Counted from the first letter of the stretch, positions 1 to 12,245 are shown. The stretch is 64,000 nt of DNA from Cristatella mucedo (GCA_009760855.2 WPIO01000039.1:2648501-2712500), one strand, 5' to 3'. The notes: generated by a model from the sequence alone, not told the origin. A program made the numbers and translations.

Positions 1-3
1 TCA

Positions 4-33
4 ACCTTGACCCGTACGTGGGCGGGTATAAAT
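4..33 (+). promoter_or_regulatory. Copy A promoter: ACCTTGAC box and TATA box
   Basis: ACCTTGAC lies at 4-11 and TATAAAT at 27-33, which are 72 and 49 bp before the ATG at 76. The spacing suggests transcription starting near 57 with a 5' UTR of about 20 nt. The box recurs before copies B and C. The start site is inferred. Confidence 0.5.
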
Positions 34-587
34 GTAGCTGCTGGGCTTTTGCTAACCCTCAAGAGGTCACCGGCGATGGAAGCTAGCTTTTTGCCGCTGC
101 CCTGGTGGAGTGTTGCAGCAGCAGTCGTAGCCATCATACTATACCAGCTATATGCGTAAGTGAGCTACGTCGTTCTGGCTTCTAGCAACCTTTTCTCCGT
201 ACTGTGAGCTGTAGCTGTAGGCGCCAGCACGTTAGCCTTAGGCCGGTATCTGTCGGAGGACGGCAAGCCACCGCCGCACACGGGAGCCTGCTACACCGGG
301 GCCTCGCCCGGGCTGGTGGTCTACTAAACTCGGCTAGCGCCTCTGCGTATCGGCAACCTGTTTTTTCAGTGGTGCACGCTGAAAAGCCGGCGGTGACCAT
401 TCAGCACAGCCTGGCCGCACAGGAATAAGCCGAGCTCCTGGCGAAATATAATAGGTAGCAGGATATGTGCAGGAAGCTTTCCTGAGTGTCATCAGCCGGT
501 TCATCAGTCAGTACTCGTGGCACGCCCAACTCCTTCTTCCACCAGAGCATTGCGAGACGCTCTTTAGCTGTCCGAAACTAAGCAGTA

Positions 588-1035
588 ATAATAATGATGA
601 TAATAATAATAATGCATTAGATATAGTGCCCTCAGAGAATTCAGTCTCTTTCTGGACACTTTAAATTTGCTGCAAAGGAAGCACGATCGAATGGTTAGTG
701 GTAGCATGCTTAAAAAACAAGAGTAACATGGTTAGGGGTGACATACAAAGGGTCAGCATGCAACTATTGTTAGTGGCAGCATGGGCAGTATCAGCACCCA
801 TAAGCACGTAAAGGACAAACGAAATGCTGTGATGAATAGATGCGTTTTTGTTTCTTTTTAATTGTGGTAAGTCAGGGGATGTCGTGACGGAAGTCGAGAG
901 TGAGTTCCAGGCTTTGCGAGCATACTAACTAAAGGCACGGTCTCTAAAAATCAGGCACCGACCTCCAAATACCGATGGGATTGAGAGCAGGTGGTTGATC
1001 GGCCGGTTGAGGGGCTTGCCTGGTTTGATTCGTCC
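588..1035 (-). mobile_element. Family-1 (L2/CR1-like) LINE 3' fragment
   Basis: An (AAT)n run is followed by the reversed family tail (GCCCTCAGAGAA, CTCTTTCTGG, TTTGCTGCAAAGG), then the 3' UTR with alternating GTCAGCATGC motifs and a decayed end of the RT ORF. It lies in copy A intron 1 and is 5'-truncated. Confidence 0.75.
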
Positions 1036-1447
1036 TGATGCTACCGTATATGACCACTGCTATGAGCCTGCAGAGTCTCTATGTGCTAGCTAGTCATTGT
1101 ACATCGGTCTCGACAGAAGTGTTTCCTGTGGGAGCAGTCATTTTAGCACACGGTGTAGTATAATAAATATGTGGTCCTGCCCAAGTTTTGATATTCTGCC
1201 AACAGGATGTCATTACTGGTGAATTGACTTACCTTCCATACCTTCCTCTTAGTTAAAGTTTAGCCAAGTGAACAGCAGTATTTTCATAGAGGTTGGGGCC
1301 ACTTATCGTAAATGGCCAGCCAAGGATCATGCGATCTGACTCTATGTCGGCTAGACTGCAGTGAATCTAAAACCGTTGTCTTCCTTAAATCCTGTTGAGA
1401 CTTAGTAGTTAATGCTGCATGTTGTTAGCAGGCTGGGTAGTGTCATA

Positions 1448-1662
1448 TAATAATAATAATAATAATATTGCACTTGATAAAGCGCCCTCAGAGAACTTAA
1501 TCTCTTTCTAGGCGCTTTACATTTGCTGCAAAGTGATACGCAATAGAATATGTGTCGACTTTATAACCATTCGACCATGCTTTCTTTGCAGTAAATTTAA
1601 AGTGCCTATACAGAGATTGAGCTTTCTCAGGGTGCTATATCAAATGTATTATTCTTATTATA
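1448..1662. repeat. Two family-1 LINE tails head to head (inverted repeat)
   Basis: A minus-strand tail (1448-1560, starting with AAT repeats) is followed directly by a plus-strand tail (about 1575-1662, ending in ATT-type repeats), so both microsatellite ends face outward and the pair could fold back. Confidence 0.75.
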
Positions 1663-1677
1663 GTAGCTAATCATGCT

Positions 1678-3045
1678 AGCTGACCTCATCAGCTCCACGG
1701 TCAAGTCTGCCTACTTTCAGCTACATAACGTTTCAAAAATCCAGGCCTACTTAGACTAAGATATAATGTCAAATTTGGTCTGTCCATTTGTGGCATTCTT
1801 TCTCGACTTGCAAAGCTTACTTCTTGCTGGTCTTCCGGCCTGTGCCATAAGTTGCTTACAGTTGGTGCAAAAACTCTGCCGCCGGGTCATGAGCTTTGCA
1901 ATAGCCTCATGATACCACTTCCGTCCGACCTTTTCGATCAGAGCTCCCTATTGATCAGTATAGACCCCCAAGATTGTCTGATTAATGTTTTTGTACCTTT
2001 GCTTTGATCCCTCCCAGCCATAGAGCATCTCGAATTCTCTCAACTGCCTTGCTGCATGTATTTATGACATCTGCACATGGATGGCAGCAAAGTTTCTTAA
2101 ATTAAATGGTGATAAAACTAACTTGCTAGTTATGAGCAAACCAAGTGTGATTCAGAAATTAGAAAGGCGATAGCTCAAAATTGGCTCCGCCAGCATATCT
2201 CTAATTGAATCTGCACGAAATCTAGGTGTCATGTTCCAAAGTGACCTTTCGTTAGATGACCAGATCAGCTCTCAGTCGAGTCTGCCTACTTTCAGCTAAA
2301 TAACATTGCTAAAATTCCCGATTGTTTTGATAAGAATAGCACATCTAAGTTAGTCCATGCATTTATGACATCCCGTCTTGACTTCTGTAACTCACTGCTT
2401 GCTGGCCTACGGGAATGTGCAATCAGGCGCTTACAGCTGGTGCAAAACTCTGCAGCTAGGCTTGTCTGTCATGAACGTCGCAGTTGCCACATCACAAAAC
2501 TTCTCGCCGACGTGCACTGGCTACCAGTCAAGCAACGGATCGACGTCAAGGTTTTGATGCTCATATTTAGGTCACTGCATTCTTTGGCTCCAGCCTATCT
2601 CTCAGATCTACTCCCCCACCAGGCCAAGCATCGTACCACCTGCTTTTCGGAATTTAACAGTTTACCTATACCCAGTACAAACCTCAAATACTTTGGAGAC
2701 CATGCATTTAGTTCGTATGCTCCTAAAGCCTGGAACTCACTCCCGACTTCCATCACGAAATCCCCTGACTTGACCGCATTTGAAAAGAACTTAAAAACAT
2801 CTATTTAGGACAGCATTTAGTGAGTCCCTGTAACTCGTCCTTTATGTGCTTATGTGTGCTGACACTTTGCATGGTGCCACTAACCACACTTGCATGCTGA
2901 CCCTGTGCATGTCACCCCCAACCATGTTATTCATGTTGTTTATCAAGCATGATATTGACCCACTATTTAATCACGTTTTCGTTTGCAGCAAATGTAAAGC
3001 GCCTAGAAAGAGATTGAGTTCTGTCTTATTATTATATCATTATTG
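1678..3045 (+). mobile_element. Family-1 LINE, decayed RT C-terminal region and 3' tail
   Basis: A first broken piece (1678-1890) is followed by 1980-3045, which covers the end of the reverse transcriptase and its C-terminal region. An open 147-codon stretch at 2365-2808 reads TSRLDFCNSLLAGL ... LLADVHWLPVKQRID ... YAPKAWNSLPTS. The element ends with the AAAGCGCCTAGAAAGAG tail and a short ATT run. The order of the two pieces shows a rearrangement or nested insertion. It lies in copy A intron 1. Confidence 0.8.
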
Positions 3046-3059
3046 ATTGTTCCTTGCTG

Positions 3060-3250
3060 CATTTGCTCTGTCCGTTTGAACTTACTGAGTGAGTTTATAC
3101 TTGCTGACACTGCGCATGTTATCATTAGCCAGTGGAAACGCTTCCTTTGTAGCATATAAAGAGCCTAAAAAGAGACTTCGTTCTCTTGTAGTTATGTACA
3201 AGCATCGTAGCATAACTGTGATTATTATGATTATTATTGTCATATATTAT
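3060..3250 (+). mobile_element. Family-1 LINE tail, diverged
   Basis: It has the GCTGACACTGCGCATG 3' UTR motif, the tail AAAGAGCCTAAAAAGAGA, and ends in ATTATTATT-type sequence. Confidence 0.65.
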
Positions 3251-3259
3251 TGTAAAGCC

Positions 3260-3640
3260 TCCTGTTGTCCCTTGATGAGACAATGCTTGGGTATATGCCG
3301 ATGGGTGGCCTTCGGCAATAGACTTTCATATCGTATTGCTAAAATAGAGTGGAAGAAAAAAGCATTCTTGCATCTACTCAGGGTCTCGACGAGTTCCCCC
3401 TTCATGCTGTCAATGCTGTAACAGTGTGCATTTTCTTCATGATGGTCACCACTCCCCTTGTCATGTGCATAGCCCTTTGTTGAACATGGCTTACTGTTGC
3501 TTCATATCTGATGGTAACTCGGGGCAGTCGATCGTAGTGCAGCAGGGCAACTCAGTCTTGCGAAATGGCCTGCTGCTGTTTCCGATGGTTGAGGCTGCTG
3601 CTGGCAGGCGATTCAGCAGCTGCAGTTCCATGTCGTGAGG
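3260..3640. other. Intron sequence, nothing recognised
   Basis: End of copy A intron 1. Short open frames here show no similarity I can recognise. Confidence 0.5.
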
Positions 3641-4050
3641 GTTTGCTGCAGATCCTCCTGCCGAGGTTATGATGTCTTCAAAAGGCTTGGTGTCGGTGGG
3701 CCAAGACCGTGGCCTTACATCGGGACCATGCTAGAGTATGTCAACCAGGTAAGGCTGGGCAGCCATTAAGCCTGGTCTCGACCTCTTGTGGCCCTGATGT
3801 GTAATGGTTCTCTGTCACGTGGTATGTCACGGTTCTGCACTATATGCAAGTTGCCGGTGTATGCACGGCATGCTTGAGCGATGCAATGCAAGCTAGGTAA
3901 CCAGGCGCTAGCCTGGCTACCAGTTTCCTGCTTTCACTGCTAGTTTACATATGACCAGCTTTCAGTATGCACTGATCTCTCATTACTACTTTTACAGTCC
4001 ACGGCTGAGGGCGACATGAGCAGAGCCCGGACATATGGAAAGGTGCATGG

Positions 4051-4630
4051 GTAAGTGTCTTCGGAGATGCACCTGGTGCATCTGTTTTGTCTTATCTGTC
4101 TTACCTCTCGAAAATGCCTACCAAATGATTCATGCCGGTGCATGCAGTCTACTCATCCTCAATATGCCTCAAAATTTCTATAGCCAGCATAATCCGGCTG
4201 CCTTGAATAATTCCAGCATCTTTTACAGCAGCTTCTTTCGTGCAGGCGGTTGTTGTGCCCTGCCTTCACGGTGAATTCTGACGTTCAAGCTTCGTGCCAT
4301 AGTTCTCTGGTCTGTGTTCTGCATTCTCATAAGCCCAATGTCTTCAGAAATGGACGAATTGCTGTGATTCTAGTCTCAGGTGTTAGAGGTTGTAGTTTCA
4401 GCTCCCAAGAATTATGCTACATATTCCACATACTTATTCTTTTGTTTAAGCATCGCTAAATTCATTTTGGTTCGCAGGCTATATAAATCTAACAGTTGGT
4501 TCAGTCACTTAATTCATGAGGCAGTAAGGGATCGATTTAAGTTAAATGAGCATTCCTGCTAACTTTATAAGTGCTCGCATTTGCTTGCTCCACAGACCAC
4601 ATGAAAATGCTTTGCATGATCACAGTTCAA
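4051..4630. other. No feature recognised after copy A exon 3
   Basis: This is where intron 3 and exon 4 of copy A would be expected. I see no P450 exon and no repeat family that I know. Confidence 0.45.
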
Positions 4631-4639
4631 TGGAATGAA

Positions 4640-5420
4640 TTTAAAGCATCTCCATCTGTAAATCCACAAAGCAACTGAGTGAAGGACTGAGTGAATTTTA
4701 CGTTGGAGAGTTTTTCTATAGCACACTGGCAGAAGCGGGTTTTGGCATAGGGTAGCCGGCAAACTTTCTCACTCAACGAACGTTAACACAAGAAGCATAG
4801 CTGGTCAGTATGGCAGTCGATAAAATGCACACCAATGAAGGAGACTGCTGGAAAGGCAATGCCACAGTCAGCAGCTTGATAGTAGGTGTTGCTGTTGCCA
4901 GAGAATTGGAGAACTGAGTTCCACAGTATAGTACCTGCAAAATCAAAGCTTCTGTCTCGGGCATTCTTTAAGTAAAGGAATAGAGCAGCTAATTTCTTGT
5001 CCGTAGAGGATCTGAGAGCACAATAAGGCCTAAACTGGTGCAGCAGTTAAGCTTGACAGAAAGGAGCATAACCATTGCAACCCTAATGTATCAGAACAAG
5101 AAGTTTGCTCTGTATCCGCTGATCGGCCCAGAGCCATTACAACCTTGTCAGCAAAGGAGACAACTGGCAGAACCTTTTGAGATTTTTTGAAAAACCTTTG
5201 AACCATATTTATTACCAACTGCAGAGACAGTGTGGCTTTTTTTTGTTGCCCAGTCAAAATTGAGTTATAGCAGTGCAGCCCAGGTACATCCATGGTCCTT
5301 TTAGGTAAGCCAGCCACTTGTGTCGACCTACCCTAATCTTAGAGGGATAGAATGTGATGTCCAGCTGTAGAAGCCATCTTCTTCATGAATTATATTAACT
5401 TTAAGCAGTTGTTGGACTGG
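4640..5420 (-). mobile_element. Family-2 LINE fragment, heavily decayed
   Basis: The 3' end begins near CTCCATCTGTAAATCCACAAAG, the same order as the better copies at 29.6, 44.5 and 48.3 kb. The RT C-terminal region is recognisable only in pieces (AGLPKRTM near 5300). Confidence 0.6.
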
Positions 5421-5674
5421 CCTTCAAATGAAAACTTTTTGACAGTTGTTTTCAATGTAATAGGTGATTCAAGTAAATTTTTGGATGCTCTTTCGGAGTC
5501 TGCAACTTTTTTAACCAACCAGATTAGGATTCGTGAGGATTCGTAACAATTTGCATTTTTATTTTACAATACTTCCACATTCAATGCATAACGTTTTTAC
5601 AATCTTTTAATAGCGATATCATATGGTGTATATGCAATTTAAACATGTATTGCTTAATTTAATTAGTTGCTTTG

Positions 5675-6125
5675 ACACTGCCTCTTCCTCGACTTTCTGC
5701 CAAGCTCAGCAGCTGGATTGTCGTGCTTCAGCTACCAGCAGTTATTTGTCATCACGTGAACATTCCAGTGGTCCTTGATATCTCCATTCCATTTTACATA
5801 TGACCTGATGGAACCTCTCACCGTGTTCCTTGCTGAATGCTCCTAAATCTGATTGGAAATAGTCAAGCTGAGAGTTCAGAAAATATATCTTAACACTGAT
5901 TCTGCTGCCACATGCTGCCAAGCCTTAAATCTTGTACTCAACGATTTGCTCATAGTAAACAGACTTGCGATTGCCTTGAAAGTTTTCTCACACAGACTTA
6001 AATGTATTCTATGCCTGCAGCTCTAACCAAGTCATGTTTAATGCGAACTGTATCTTTGAACGATTCTCCTATCAGTGGACCAAAAAATGCCAGCTTTCGT
6101 CTTTGCCTCACTTCAATTGATTCCC
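5675..6125 (-). pseudogene. Decayed ORF of the uncharacterised GERFHQDI protein family
   Basis: The minus strand reads KIYFLNSQLDYF, then LGAFSKEHGERFHQ, WRYQG, a frameshift, an in-frame TAG after NNCW, and a basic end NPAAELGRKSRKRQC. I recall the pattern LGxxSxEHGERFHQDI ... MEKRYQGxW ... DYCWxLKRD from a protein family annotated as uncharacterised and repeated in many arthropod and cnidarian genomes, perhaps from a transposable element. Upstream (to about 6120) a diverged LAFFGPLIGESFKDTVR stretch probably belongs to the same ORF. At least one frameshift and several stops make it dead. Its function is unknown. Confidence 0.65.
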
Positions 6126-6165
6126 ACGTATTTTATGACAATTATAGATGGGTATCATCAGCAGA

Positions 6166-7330
6166 ATAATAATAATAATACATTGTATGGCACCTTGATA
6201 GAACTAAACCTGTTTTGAGGCACTTTACATCTGCTATAAGCATATCAATACGGTTAGTGGTAACATGCACCATAGCAGCACACATAAGCACATAAAGGGC
6301 AGTTCATCAGGACACCATTTGCTAAGAGGAACATGAGCTTCTCTTAAGTTTCGTCAAGTCAGAGGATGTCGGGACCTCAGTCGGAGTGAGCTTCAGGCTT
6401 TGGGAGCATACGAACTTAAGCCATGATCTCCATGGGATTTCAGGTTCGTTCGAGGCACAGCTAAACATCTTGAGTCAGAAGAGCAGATTATATAGTGCCT
6501 GGCCTGATTGGAAAGTATTAATAGTTTGGATTGGTAGCCGGAGTAGGTCAATGAAAGAACCTAAACGTGAGTGATAGCACCTTGAAGTCGGTGTGCTTCT
6601 AGATGGGTAGCAAGTGCAGGTCGGTAAGATATGGTGCAATGTGGCAACTGTTGCGTTCACAACAGAAAACGTAGCTGCAGAGTTGTGCACCAAATATTTT
6701 TGCGATATTGTGCTTGCCCGAAGACCTGCAAATAGTGAGTTACTAAAGTTAAGATGTCAACCATGTATGTACCAAGCTGGATGCAGTATCCTTGTTTAAG
6801 CAGGCCTGAAGTTTTGAAGTTTTATGTAGCTTAGGATCGGCAGATTTTACTCTGGAGGTAGTGTGAACGGCTAGCGAATGGTCACTTTAGAGCCTAACTC
6901 CAAGATTTTGTGCAGATGCGAAAGGAGATATGCTTGCCAAGCCCATTTTAATGAACCATTCCAAATTTCTGTATAGCGTTTGTATTTTTCGTGACCATAG
7001 AAGTAATAGACAATTCCATAGGCTTGAATTAGTATTCAAGGGTAACAGTATAAATAGAGAGACACAAAGGACAGAAAATGGACCCACGTGGAATTCTGTA
7101 GGTGCTTGGTCTGCTGGATGAGATGTGACAGCTATTCGACATAGGACTGAACACGATTGGACCAGTGCGATTTGAGTCATGGAACAGTTTTACCTGTCAG
7201 ATGCATCTTTGCCCCTAATCCTTCAAGTGGCTCATCATGATCAATTGTTTCAAACGTGGCCGATAGATCGAGCTGGACCAGGGCTTTGAAGCTATCACCA
7301 TTGCTGCTCAGAATTTGGTGGTCACGTGGA
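6166..7330 (-). mobile_element. Family-1 LINE, decayed, 3' tail to RT region
   Basis: AAT repeats and a diverged tail at 6166-6240, 3' UTR, then RT C-terminal pieces. MGLASISPFASAQNLGV at about 6890-6950 matches the IGSxSISPVESARNLGV block of better copies. Many indels. Confidence 0.65.
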
Positions 7331-7586
7331 AGAGAGCAGTTTCAGTGGAGTGATATCACTTGAATTCGGACTGCAATTTGTCTGACAATTCATTCTTGCA
7401 TTATGTTCCACGAGCAGCTAACTGAGGATAGTTTTGGAGAGTCTTGGACAAAAATGCCTGCAGCATGCATAATTCCTGCATCAAGATTAAACCACTAGAT
7501 CAATGAGTAAGCAGCAATTACAATGACACCTGTACAGAGAACCGACCACTGCAGCAGTTTATCAGTACAGACATTAGCTGCGAAGT

Positions 7587-8900
7587 AATAACAATAATAA
7601 TAATAATGTACTTGATAAAGCGCCCTCAGAGAACTTAATCTCTTTCTGGGCGCTTTACATTTGCTGCAAAGGGAAATGCAATAAAATGGTAAGTAAAATC
7701 ATGCTTGAAAAACAGGCAAAATGAATAACATGGTTAGGGGTGACATGCACAGGGTCAGCATGCAAATGTGGTTAGTGGCAGCATGCACAGTGTCAGCAAG
7801 CATAAGCACGTGCAGGACGAATCACAGGGACCCACTAAATGCTGTCCTAAATAGGTATATTTTGAAGTTCCTTTTAAATGTGGTCAGGTCAGGGGATGTT
7901 CTGACGCAGGTCGGGGGGGGGGAGTTCCAGGCTTTGGGAGCATACGAACTAAATGCACGGTCTCCAAAGGATTTGAGGTTTGTATGAGGTATTTGTAGAC
8001 TGTTGGATTCCGAAAAGCGGGTTGTACGATGCTTGGCCTAATGGGGGAGTATGTCGGAGAGATAGGCTGGAGCCATAAAATGAAGGGACCTAAAAGTGAG
8101 CAACAAAACCTTGAAGTCAATCCGTTGCTTGACTGGTAGCCAGTGCAGTTCGGCGAGAAGTGGAGTAATGTGGCAACTGCGACGCTCACGACAGACAAGT
8201 CTAGCTGCCGAGTTGTGCACCAGCTGCAATCGCCTGATCGCACATGCTGGTAGGCCACTAAGCAGTGAGTTGCAGAAGTCGAGACGGGATGTCACGAATG
8301 CATGGACCAAATTAGATGTGGTATCTTTATCTAAACAAGCCCGAATTTTAGCAAAGTTATGAAGCTGAAAATAGGCGGATTAGACTGTGGAGCTGATATG
8401 GTCGTCTAACGAGAGGTCGCTTTGAAATATGACACCTAGATTTCGAGCTGTTTCAACTGGAGATATGCTGTCACAGCCAATTTTCAGAGTCAGCCTTTCC
8501 AATCTCTGAATCACACTGGGTTTGCCCATAACAAGTAAGTTAGTTTTATCATCGTTTAGTTTTACAAAATTTTCTGCCATCCATGTGCGGATGTCATCAA
8601 TGCATTAAGCAAGTGAGTTGAGAGAATTTGAGGTGCTCGAAGGCTGGGAGGGATCAAAGCAAAGGTACAACTGAGTGTCATCTGCATAGAAGTGAAAGCC
8701 TAGATTGTGCTTGGCAATCACATCAGCAAGAGGCAGAGTATAAACCGTGAAAAGAACCGGACCTAGCTTTGAGCCCTGAGGTACTCCATATTTTAGAGGT
8801 ACTTCAGATGGTCTTTGTCCATTCACGTCAATACTCTGGAGTCTCCCATTGAGATAGGACCTGAACAACAGCAGAGCAGTGCTAGTCATGCCCAGGCGAG
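7587..8900 (-). mobile_element. Family-1 LINE, best-preserved RT copy, 5'-truncated
   Basis: From the right: RT fingers/palm with SEVPLKYGVPQGSKLGPVLF and the catalytic FYADDTQLYLCFD motif (about 8889-8605), the KLNDDKTNLLVMG and ETARNLGVIFQSDLSLDDH blocks (8580-8380), TSRLDFCNSLLSGLPACAIR ... LHWLPVKQRIDFKV (8310-8038), then 3' UTR and tail ending in AAT repeats at 7587. The frame is broken between these blocks. LINE reverse transcriptases copy their own RNA at nicked target DNA. The 5' truncation falls at about 8900, next to the inverted P450 pseudogene, where that pseudogene's exon 12 would be expected. Confidence 0.9.
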
Positions 8901-9824
8901 ATTAGTAACCAAACAGTCTTTATAGCCATCACCATCTGTCTAACGAGGACCATTTTCGATTGATAAGAAAGCCTGGCTGCGACCTATATACAGGGCAGAG
9001 TGAGTTTACAGCCACACTGTTCGTTAAGCCGAACTCATATCGAAGCCCGCTTACATACCGGCAAGTCTCAGCCAGCACAAATGTGGTACTTCCGCAGTAG
9101 CTTGACGACTGCTGTCTTTGCATCCATGAGTGCAAACCGTGTGCCGATGCAATTTCTCGGTCCAGCGCCAAAGGGCAAGTACGAACAAGGATGCAGTTTA
9201 GCTTTCATTCCGGGTAAAAAACCTGCACGGCAGGAGAGCATGCAGTGACCTGGCCAACAGCGATTGTGGTCTTTACAGATGGGGGGTGGCTGGAAGGGCA
9301 AACTGGTCCATTGACGACCAGGATACAGTATTCACGAGCAAGTTTACCTCTCGGGTTTGAATACGTATGGATCAGGCCACAAGTCGGGGTCATGATGAAT
9401 GGCATAGACAGGCACAGCGATCTTCTGGGACTCGTATGCCGCCAACAGTTACCTCCTTGTTGCACGTTCTGTCCAGCCTGGCAGCAATATCGGCACGGGC
9501 CAAAGATAAGGTATCTTGCTGCTTCAGGAGGCAGAGAAGCGATTCAGCCAATGACCAAGCAAAGCTCGACTACTCACCGTATTGCCGGTGGATACATTCT
9601 GAACGTTTCATCGATGCACATGCTGAGATAAGAAAGCTCTTTCAGCTGCTCATAGCTGGGCTCACCGGCTGCTAGTTCGTTGTTGATCTCACAGTACAGC
9701 TTCTCCTGAATGTCACGGTTGGTCGCCATGACGTAGCAGAAGAAGCTGAGGAATGTGGCCGTCGTGTCGTAGCCAGCCAAAAGGAAGATTATTGAGTTCG
9801 ACACAATGTCTTTAAGCAGGAGAC

Positions 9825-10500
9825 CTGCAACGCAAGGCACGTGCTCATTAAGCTTCTTACAAAAGTAGCGGACGGCATTGCATGCACACTTTATCAATTT
9901 TAATGTAATGTAGACTATTTCAGATGTTCAGTTGGACTAAGTGCGCATGATTTCGTGCTACTGTATGTTTGGGCATGTACGTGCACGTGGATATACTAAA
10001 GGCATATATATTCTGTTCTGAGGCACTATACAAATGTATTATTATTATTATTATTATTATCGTTATTATTATTACATACTGGAGCCTAATGTCACATGCA
10101 TGCTGCTACTGTGCTTTTAAATATACAATACTTCAAGTGGTGCACACAGGATTCCGCAAGGTTAGGATCTCCCTAATCTTTGGCATATACATCCATATTA
10201 CTTTTAAAACTGGTTATAGTTCAATAATGTGAAAGCAGATCGAGCCAATGGAAAACGTCTAATGTACAGTTTTAGTTTTTCTGGTACGTAAACTGCCTGC
10301 AAACTTCAATTGCATCATCTCTTGTACTGCACTTACCTCACTACGAACTACTTCGGTTAGTGACTCATACAAATCTCAACTCCCATTTGGTCATTTTTGT
10401 ATATTGTGTAGTCATTTGGTTAACAAGATTTAGCTTGTTTCCAATAACCACTTGGGCAATTGCAAAAAGACACTGGCAAAACAGTGGCAGGCACTTACAG
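9825..10500. other. Intron of the inverted P450, with a short family-1-type tail
   Basis: At 10005-10080 CTGAGGCACTATACAAATG is followed by an ATT repeat, a plus-strand LINE or SINE tail remnant. The rest shows nothing recognisable. Confidence 0.5.
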
Positions 10501-12140
10501 CCTTTGCATGCCTAAGTTTAGCAGCATCGTGGAAACTCGCAGAAACTGGAAAGGCTCAAAGGTCGAAACAACTTTGAAGGCCACTATAAGAAAGTGTGAA
10601 CCGAATCCCCAGGCATGCATCTCAGCAAAGCCCACTCCCGACACAGATGCAACACTATTAAGCTATTTTTCATTTTGGGCAATGAGAATGCTGCGAAGGC
10701 TCGAAAATGTTTTATCGGATTGTGGATCCCTCGGTGAGAGCTGCTCAAAATCCACTTTAGTGGCACATTCAAGGTGCACAGTCAAGAAGGCTTCAGGCCG
10801 GCTCAATTGGCCATTCAATAGACACATCGTTAAAAACGCCACCCTGATTTGGGATAGGGGTAAGATGTCCCCTTTCACAACCTACAGCATATGGAAAGCT
10901 CCCGAGTAGGGATCAAGTTTTCTTAGAGCAATACATAAATTTATCACATATCGTTTTTATATTTTTTTTCGAATTCTCCAGATATTAAAAAATCGGACAC
11001 CTACCGAATGGCCCGACAATTTTCGTAAGGCAATGTAACTCAAGAGACCATAGCTGCCACAATTTGTACCAAGACAGGTAGTGTGCAGTTGCTCTGGCCT
11101 AACAGGTAGTGGTTCAAACAAACCTGACCGGCCAGCAGTGCAGCTGCAACATTATTAACCAGTGAGGAATCACGGGCCAGATTCCAAGGACCAGCCAGCA
11201 GAGCAGCATTGGACTGCAAAGCTGCAACCCAACATTTGCAGGCTAGTGTTCTCACTCATATGGATATAAAAGTATACTAGAACTTCCACTTAATGAACCG
11301 AGATCACGAGCTGGATTCCAAGCTCAGACCTCAAGAGGCCATATGAGGCTTCAGGCCAACAATTCTTTACATTAATCTCGACTGCCCGAAAATCAGCACA
11401 AGACACACTCGCAACCGATCAAACAAAATTGCCGAATAAAGAACACACACACAGATTCACAATGGAACATAGTTGGAGGTAAAGAAACGGACAAAAAAAT
11501 AAGGTATAAGAGAGACAAAGACAGAGAACCAGACAGATATAGAGAGCCAGAATAAAGATACCATAAAAATAATGAAAAACTGACACACCCACATTCAAAG
11601 CCAATACAGATGAATCCAAAAGAGTCATCTTTTGTAGCACTAGACAGCAGTGCTGTGGGGTGGCATGCGCAACCAGCAGTTGAAAATCAGCTGCTATCAC
11701 CAGCTGTCTGTGAGTTCAATCATGTGCACAATGCCACAGCTGCGGAAAGACCAGTACAGCCCTGATAACTCCTATTCATAAAAAACAACCGACCGTTGAA
11801 ATTGGCTTTTCTGATGAGCAAAACACAGAAAAATTTGACTGAGTAAATGCCAACACAGAAGAACCCTCAATGCAGATTATTTAACTACTATATCTGTCCG
11901 AGAACCAGTAGCCAAGGCGTTTTGGATAGCTTTGCAAAAGACAAAAAGCACGGAATCTCCAAAAAGTACAGGCTGCTGACAGGCTGAAGTTGTTAACCCA
12001 GCTTACTTGTCTGTATTTGGAAGGTTCAGTAAGTATCACAGACCATCTGTCGGGAAATAGCTCGATCACGAAGCACATATTAGCCAAATACGTGACGATA
12101 AGGCCAATGCAAACATCCAAATACAAACACGGCAGTTTAG
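10460..12140. other. No gene supported
   Basis: A 149-codon open frame (10460-10909, plus) and a 71-codon minus frame overlap here, but neither has recognisable similarity or splice signals. The remainder is plain AT-rich sequence. Confidence 0.4.
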
Positions 12141-12159
12141 AGTACGAAATATAAATTTA

Positions 12160-12245
12160 TATATATTATGCAGCACCTATAAAGTGCATAGAGAAAAATT
12201 CAGTTCTTTGAGGGCATTATACAAACACACTATTGTTATTATATA
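12160..12245 (+). mobile_element. Family-1-type tail remnant
   Basis: AAAGTGCATAGAGAAAAATTC, GAGGGCATTATACAAA and a short ATTGTTATT end. Confidence 0.55.

Larger units (their letters stand above)
76..4050 (+). pseudogene. CYP3-clan P450 5' part (copy A), exons 1-3 only
   Basis: Three intact exons of a more divergent, more GC-rich P450: 76-155 (80 nt), 3652-3748 (97 nt) and 3998-4050 (53 nt). Exon 1 encodes a membrane anchor beginning MEASFLPLPWW. Exon 2 has GYDVFKRLGVGGPRPWPYIG, the cytosolic hinge and proline-rich segment. Exon 3 ends TYGKVHG before GTAAGT. Exon 2 and 3 lengths and phases equal those of copies B and C, and the 230 nt join without a stop. No exon 4 (GRTPVL or WRxxR type) is recognisable on the plus strand downstream; 4.6-8.9 kb is LINE sequence and an unrelated decayed ORF, followed by P450 exons in reverse orientation. 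I infer a gene broken by rearrangement, though a very diverged exon 4 could have been missed. P450 identity is secure; the pseudogene status is an inference. Confidence 0.72.

Noticed and set aside
182-428. Overlapping 72- and 74-codon ORFs in copy A intron 1
   Set aside because: No similarity, and they overlap on opposite strands inside an intron.
8929-9050. Possible exon 12 of the inverted P450 (YEFGLTNSVAVNS)
   Set aside because: No acceptor site, an intron of only a few bases would be needed, and the match to the copy B C-terminus is weak.
10460-10909. 149-codon plus-strand ORF, and a minus-strand frame (ECATKVDFEQLSPRDPQSD) that looked like P450 exon 6
   Set aside because: On the minus strand it would lie between exons 8 and 9 of the inverted pseudogene, the wrong order, and it has no matching splice sites. 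The plus ORF has no recognisable motif.
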